Source: Coptis chinensis
Taxonomy: Eukaryota > Streptophyta > Magnoliopsida > Ranunculales > Ranunculaceae
Direction of reading: 5' to 3'
DNA length: 64,000 nucleotides
Assembly: GCA_015680905.1 (NCBI GenBank)
Contig: CM027377.1
Span: forward strand, 63,323,501-63,387,500
The notes beneath the pieces are model-generated. The model searched no databases and was not told where the DNA came from. It was given only the letters and a program-made list of their open reading frames with translations. The position numbers and the translations under genes were made by a program. The stretch's first letter is position 1, and every line of letters begins with the position of its first letter. This document shows, piece by piece, positions 58,263-64,000 of this stretch.

Positions 58263-58524
58263 GTAATGACTTTTATTCATGTCCGTTGGTTAGTTCTTAG
58301 AATCTCTATTCACTCGAACTTTGTACATCCAAAACAACACTATTTCTCAGGCCATTCAGAAATTTATACATCCAAATCAAGAAGATATATAAGCTAAATC
58401 CATTAAATATAATAAATGTTTACACAAGATGCTAAGAATCAAACTTAAAATCCAATACATATGGAGATTATTCAAAGTGAACAATGATTACAAGCAATCA
58501 ATCCTAAGTATGTGTATTCCTAAG
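58263..58524. other. AT-rich sequence after IQD exon
   Basis: No gene is seen. It may include the start of the intron captured with the IQD exon. Confidence 0.4.
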
Positions 58525-58925
58525 ATTCGAACGACTGATTCATACCGAGCGAGCGAGGCAGTCACGCAGATAGTGGCTTTGGGCTATTTCCCACAGGATT
58601 GACCTTATTGTATTGATTAGGGACAGTTGCTTGCTTTGGCTTACTCAATAGGGGATACCTTGATCTTTATTTTCGGGTATGCGTCGAGGAAGCGAAAGAT
58701 CACTCCACTTAAAAGGAGAGGAAGCTTTCAAGAAAGGAAGCCTTGGAGGGATAAGCGGCGAAGTCAAAGGTAGCAAGCAAAGGCTGTGAAAAGCCATGCC
58801 CGTAGAAGCTTTGAAAGCTATCTCTCAAAAGGGGTTTGGAACCGAACCCTGACGGAAAGGTGCCTAGAAGTGCCTACTACTAGACTACATTCAATCTCAG
58901 GTCGGAGCGTTCATCGTTATGCTTG
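58525..58925. other. Probable mitochondrial DNA insert (NUMT)
   Basis: The stretch is clearly richer in G+C than its flanks and has the style of plant mitochondrial spacer DNA (gagcgagcgaggcagtcacg, ggaagctttcaagaaaggaa). It has no similarity to any transposon part in the window and no ORF of note. I infer nuclear mitochondrial DNA, from composition and motif style only. Confidence 0.45.
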
Positions 58926-59094
58926 CTAGTTCAGTAAAAAAAAAAATCATAAATCGAAGCTAGATCAAGCTAGATAGGGAACCACATCATCTAGATCAAG
59001 ACAAAAATACATCAATATATCAAGCTAGGTATCCTACACAATATCAAATATGCTTCGCAAACACACATACAATGATGAGCTTGATACTTACAAT

Positions 59095-60095
59095 CTTTTG
59101 AACTACCTCCTTTGTGGCATCATCAGCATATTCACCACTTTTGTCTTGTCAAGCTAAATGCCACAAAAGAGATCTATCATCTTCATCAATAGGTATCCCA
59201 TCTTTTATCTATTATCAATTACAAATAACCAAACCAACCAAGTAATATTAGATTACCTACGTTGGTTTTATCTAACAAACTTAAATATAATATCTACTTA
59301 CCATCTTATCAACAAGGCCATCATAACCTAATTTTCTTAGTCGATGGTTATACTAGTTCAAGTTTCTTCTTTCCAATTGAATCTTGCTTAGTTCCTAACA
59401 GCCCAAATGAAAATAGTATATTAGTTTATCACACCTTAACAAAATTATAAATTTATTAGAAATGAAAATTCAAAGGAAATGACAGATATATACCTGGAAC
59501 TCTTCCGATAACCTTATTTTTACAAATTTCTCCCAATCTTGCTTCTTAACATTCGGATAGATTTTTGGTGGATTCATTAGATCGGGGTAATCTATGTAAG
59601 GTATGACAAAATATTTTGTGCAATAATTCTTAAATTTCCGCCATATCTTACCACATTGCTGCAATCCTTTTTTCTTAAACTTAGGATTTGCCTCAAATTT
59701 TTCCTACAAATAACCAAGGAAGAGATGAGTCTACACTTCTATAAAGACAACAATAATAATTCAAAATCAGTATAATAGGCAAAACAACCGCTTACCAGCA
59801 CTGAATCCCATACATCATCTTTTATTTGCTTGTCAACTTTCGTCCCAATTTGGGTACTCGGCTAGTGGAACCATATTTTTTTAACTAGTGTGCCAACCCA
59901 ATTACTGAACTTCGCTTGAATAAATGCACCTTTGATCTTTCCTTTCGCATTAAACTCCACCACAAGCTTACCTTTAAAATGCTTAGTGAGTGAAAGCTTT
60001 TTAGCTTGACCCCTAACACTTGTAATATTGTCACCTTCCTCGATTGGATGCTTCCTTTTTTTCTGAGATGATTTGGCACTTGTTTTTGGATCCAT
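59095..60095 (-). pseudogene. CACTA second gene: Ptta/En/Spm-type protein, multi-exon
   Basis: It starts MDPKTSAKSSQKKRKHP at 60095 and is open to 59862. It then appears to continue in exons around 59664-59470 (CGKIWRKFKNYCTKYF, NPPKIYPNVKKQDWEKFVKI), 59390-59290 (LRKLGYDGLVDKM before a GTAAGT) and 59200-59095 (QDKSGEYADDATKEVVQKI before GTAAG). These fit the plant transposase Ptta/En/Spm domain, the TNPA-like partner that binds subterminal repeats. A basic N-terminus could be a nuclear signal. A stop near 59155 and other changes suggest decay. Exon limits are my estimate. Confidence 0.65.
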
Positions 60096-60315
60096 ATCTA
60101 ACTAAACCTTAAAAAAAAACTATAGAATAAGAAAATCATTAGAAGATGACATGATCAGTAGCAATAAGCATGTCTATGGCAAAAACTTGATATCATAATT
60201 TGAACAGAACCAAAATAATCGTAAGGCCAATACATAAAAGACAAAAGTTGGTCACAATCTCTTATTAACAAACCAAATATCGATTCCACCACAAAAAACA
60301 ATGAAAACTAATAAA

Positions 60316-63300
60316 TCAAGAAGTTTCTTTATGCTCAACCCAAGTGCCCTCACAATCTTCACGAACATAAACTGACTGAGATTCGTCATTAACATCCAAT
60401 GAGTCAACATTTGGCAATTCAACAAAATTGTCATCTCCTACATGAGCATCAACGAGCTCATCATCGTTATCGTCGTCATATTCGTGAAAGCATCTTTGAG
60501 GAGATTCTACAACAACTGACCACGTTGGGTCAAGTTGATCAGGTATATAGAAAACTTGCTTGGCCTGAGAAGCTAAGATGAAGGAATTAGATTTATAGCC
60601 AACTCTACCAAGATCCACTAAAGTGAAACCCATGTCATCCTTCCTAATTGCATTCTTGCTATCAACCTAGTCACACTTGAACATTAGAATCTTGAAATTT
60701 GTATAATCGAGCAACCATATTTCAACAATAATACCGTAGAAAGACATGTTCGAAAAAATTGGGTTTTGATCCTTTGCGCTTGAAACCTGTGGTGTTGTTG
60801 CTGTCAAACTCACGCCACTATTTTGATTTACTCGTAAAGCGTCTTGCCGTTTCATGGCAAAATGATAACCATTAATGACATAGGTAGAATATTTGTAAAC
60901 ATGTGCCAAAGGCCCCTTCGATACCCACTTCAAGGTGTTTGACACCTTGTTGTCAGGATTTCCCCTCTCGAGAAAAACCTATGCATTGTTGTGTAAACAT
61001 TTTAGTCCTAATCTAAGTTAAATTAACATACAAAAATAACAAAACAAAAAAAAAAACCAATTTATAATATACCTTGTCTCTAAGCCAATCACTAAATGAG
61101 CGATTGTGTTCAGCATGCAACCATGTGGGTTTTTTTTATTTACGAGGTTGTTGTTCCTTCATATAGTTCATATGTTCTCTATCATGTTAGGCCACAAAAT
61201 AAACTAGTTAGCTATCGGAATCCGAAACCAACGAACTAAAATAGACTTTTAAAGTGAACAACTAAAGAAACCTTACTCGATGTAAAATTGAACATCTCTT
61301 GTGTTTTGCAACACATAGAGATGTGCCTCGGTCCAATGTTTTTCTATCTACTTGACTATGGGTACTTCCTCGGGAAGATTTCCAGATGATATCAAATCTG
61401 TGGTAGTGTTATCTTTACAGAGGAATCCCAATTGCATCTAAGTCGGTAAGAATTCGCTACAAAATTCAATTGCTTCCTCTCGCAATGTAATTCTCACAAT
61501 ACAAGCTTCCGGTCGATTTGGATTAGCGTATAAAGCCCTTTTAACACGGTCATGTACCTAAGAGATTGAACAATAGTAATGTTTATAAAGAAAAGCGAAT
61601 TAAGAAATATTGAAGGGTAATATATAATTCATTGTACCTCTCAAATGCATACATCCATCGGTAGAATACAGGACCACAAAGATCAACTTCTCTGACAAGG
61701 TGCACTGTTAGATGAATCATAACGTCGAAAAATGATGGCGGAAAATACTTTTCCAGCAAACATACTGTGAGCACAATGTCTTCCTGAATTTGAGGCAATT
61801 TTTCCTTATCTATTACTTTCGAGCAAATAGCCTTAAAAAAAGAACATAGCCTAATAATTGCACATCTCACATTCTTTGGCAAAATTGTTCTTATTGCAAC
61901 CGGAAGAAGTTGCTGCATCAAAACATGACAGTCGTGCGACTTCATATTTTGCAGTTTTAGATCTTACATCGAGACAAGAGGCCTAAAATTCGAAGAGTAT
62001 CCACTTGGGACTTTTAACTCATGCAAAGTTTTGCATAGTCTTTTTTTTCTCATCTTTAGATAGTGTGTGACAAGCCGGAGGCAAGAACGATCGCTTTTCC
62101 CCAATTGTTGGAGCCAATTCTGTCCTTAGACCCATTTCTTGGAGGTCAAGATGAGACTTAATGGTGTCTTTATTTTTACGTGGAATGTTAAGTAGGGTCC
62201 CAACAATACTGTCACATACATTTTTCTCCGTGTGCATAAAATTCACATTATGTCGGAGTTCTAGATATCTCCAGTATGGAAGCTAAAAAAAAACTGATTT
62301 CTTCTTAAAACAATTGGTACCACCCGTAATGGCTCCCTTTGTTCCCCATATGACTTTGATCCCTTCAACTTCTTCTAGTACTTTCAAACCAGCTAAGGGT
62401 TCGTGCCTCCCACTCTGCTTTTTTACCATTGAAGGTTTTTTTTGGTCTTCGATATGGATGATAGCGCGGAAGAAATCTTCTATTGGCTGTGTATACGTTC
62501 TTCCCAGAGTGTTTAAGCCTGGTTGAGGACGTGCCCTCACTGCAAATAGGACAAGCAAAATAACCTTTCACAGTGCACCCAGAAAGATTGCTATACGTAG
62601 GAAGATCATTGATTGTCCATAACAAAACAGCTTTAAGTATAAATGATTCATGACGGTACACATCATAAGCCTCCACCCCTATCTCCCACAAAACATGTAA
62701 GTCGTCAACCAAGGGTGCCAAGTAGACGTCGATATTGTTTCCAGGTTGATTTGGACCTGATATCAACATCGTAAGCATCATATACTTTCTTTTCATGCAT
62801 AGCCATGGTGGGAGGTTGTATGTGACCAAAGATATAACAGGCCATAAACTGTACTTAGTACTAAGAGTACGGTGTGGATTGACTCCATTGGCTGAAAGTG
62901 CTAGGCTAAGATTTCGATTTCGCTACAAATTCGGATATTTTTCACAACCAACTTCCATCTTTGGAGAGTCTGGCGGGTGGCGATCTTACCATCAACCACC
63001 CTTTCATCGGCATGCCATGTCATTGACTTTGATGTTTGGGCAGATTGAAACATCTTCTTGAATCTTGGAATTGGTGGAAAATACCACAAAACTTTTGCTG
63101 GTACTCCACCTAATTTGTTGGTCGCTCTCTTGTTCTCTTTATATATTAAGACTCCACAAATAGGGCACATAGTTTCATCTTTGTATTTATCATCCCTATA
63201 GAGTATACAATCATTTGGACATGTATGTATTTTCTCGTACTTCATCCCATAAACAGATAATGTCTTCTTGACTCCATTCAAGGATTTCGGCAAGAGATTT

Positions 63301-63899
63301 GGTTGAGGAAGCATCTGTCCCAGTAGCTTCAATAACTTCGAAAAACTTGTGTCAGACCACCCACTATTTGCTTTCAGATTAAATAAAATAATAACTATTG
63401 ATAGCTTTGTGAATTTTGAGCAACCCTCGTACAAAGGCGTTTCGGCATCTTCAAGAAATTCCTTAAATTTCTCGATCACCGTATAATGGTCCTCTGCGGC
63501 CGTCGCCATTTCTCTCATGCGTTCAACATCTTCAGGAGTCTCAATCTCATCATAATATCCAACATCTTCAGGAGTCTCAGTCTCATCATAATGTCCAACA
63601 TCTTCAGAAGTCTCAACCTCATCATAATGTCCAAAAGTGTCTTGTTCTGTAAAACTAGTCGGGGTCTCAGAAAATAGAGAGCTTTCGCCATGAAACCGCC
63701 AAATAGTGTAACCTTGGCTAATACCATGTTCGAAAAGATGATTTCTGACCTCAGTCTTAGTTAACTCATTGATATTTGAACAATCTCTACATGGACAACG
63801 TATGAAACTTCCTTCTTCCTTTCCAACACTAATTAACCTTTCTACTCCTTGAATATACTCGCTTGTTAACCGGTCCTTGGACATCCAAGACTTATCCAT
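60316..63899 (-). pseudogene. CACTA transposase (TNPD/TNP2 type)
   Basis: It starts MDKSWMSKDRLTSEYIQGVE at 63899. The transposase-associated domain (CPCRDCSNINELTKTEVRNH) covers residues 1-75. Tandem repeats of an ETPEDVGYYDE type lie at about residues 90-130. TNP2 follows, with CPICGVLIYKENKRATNKLG, SLWPVISLVTYNLPPWLCMK, PGNNIDVYLAPLVDDLHVLW and GYFACPICSEG. Next are MHTEKNVCDSIVGTLLNIPR, DUF4218 at 61945-61583 (FFDVMIHLTVHLVREVDLCG) and DUF4216 at 60945-60316 (FKILMFKCDW, YIPDQLDPTWSVV). The motif expected as ADGVNPH reads ANGVNPH. Frameshifts at about 62900, 62360, 62010 and 60660 and several stops make it inactive. Confidence 0.9.
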
Positions 63900-64000
63900 A
63901 TCGTAGAAAAATGCAACAAACCGATCTCTTAAAGAAAAATAGAGTCAAAAAAAAAATCAAGTACAAAGACCACACATTCAAAAATAAAGTATCATGGCAA

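Larger units (their letters stand above)
54175..64000 (-). mobile_element. CACTA (En/Spm) transposon, 5' end beyond window
   Basis: The left end is CACTACTAAAAGAAGGGC followed by a dense array of GTGTCACTTTT repeats. The coding part on the minus strand (63899-59095) has the transposase-associated, TNP2, DUF4218 and DUF4216 domains and then a Ptta/En/Spm-type gene. Orientation makes 54175 the 3' end. I assume one element spans to beyond 64000, because no TAGTG end is seen between. Host gene fragments and a mitochondrial-like stretch lie between the second gene and the 3' end. Confidence 0.8.

Overview
The window is plant nuclear DNA, AT-rich and almost entirely built of transposable elements. 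The evidence for a flowering plant, probably a eudicot, is the mix of families: Athila-type Ty3/gypsy elements with the tRNA-Asp-type primer site, a Ty1/copia element with an initiator-Met primer site, L1-type LINEs with a DUF4283 ORF1, a Mutator-like element (MULE), hAT-type MITEs, an En/Spm (CACTA) element with TNP2-DUF4218-DUF4216 domains, and gene fragments closest to plant AAMP-type WD40 and IQD proteins. I cannot name the species. I see no intact host gene, no rRNA or tRNA gene and no CRISPR array. Nearly every coding region is broken, so most are listed as pseudogenes.

Layout, left to right. 1-7007: right-hand part of an Athila-type element (Athila-1) ending in its 3' LTR. It sits in the endonuclease of a minus-strand LINE (LINE-1, 7008-about 9200). 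9200-10294 and 33226-38332: two pieces of a minus-strand, internally deleted Athila-like element. 10295-33225: a Ty1/copia element with 189-bp LTRs and an exact AATAC target duplication that splits that element. The copia element is itself split by a complete Athila-type element (Athila-2, 11722-29203, exact CTCCT duplication) and by a 312-bp MITE. Athila-2 carries a 1.22-kb tandem triplication at the end of its integrase. 38333-40869 and 52026-52560: a second minus-strand LINE (LINE-2), split by an 11.2-kb MULE (40870-52025). The MULE holds a hAT MITE, a CACTA-type end, a gag-only LTR retrotransposon (43737-50138), a LINE 3' end and a zinc-finger gene running from the opposite TIR. 52561-54174: unassigned AT-rich DNA with a tRNA-like SINE head. 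54175-64000: a minus-strand CACTA element whose far end lies outside the window. It carries the transposase gene, a second Ptta/En/Spm-type gene, fragments of two or three host genes, and a stretch that looks mitochondrial.

How the pieces relate. Target duplications and reading frames that close up across insertion sites give an order of events. LINE-2 came first, then the inverted Athila-like element and the MULE inside it. The copia element and LINE-1 then entered the inverted Athila-like element, and Athila-2 and Athila-1 entered those in turn. LTR divergence counted by eye agrees: 11 differences in 189 bp for copia, and roughly 70 in 1480 bp for Athila-2.

The points most worth following up are the MULE that pairs a transposase with a convergent CCHC/GRF zinc-finger gene, the CACTA element that has acquired an almost complete AAMP-like WD40 region and an IQD exon, the tandem triplication inside Athila-2, and the gag-only element whose two LTRs differ in minisatellite copy number.
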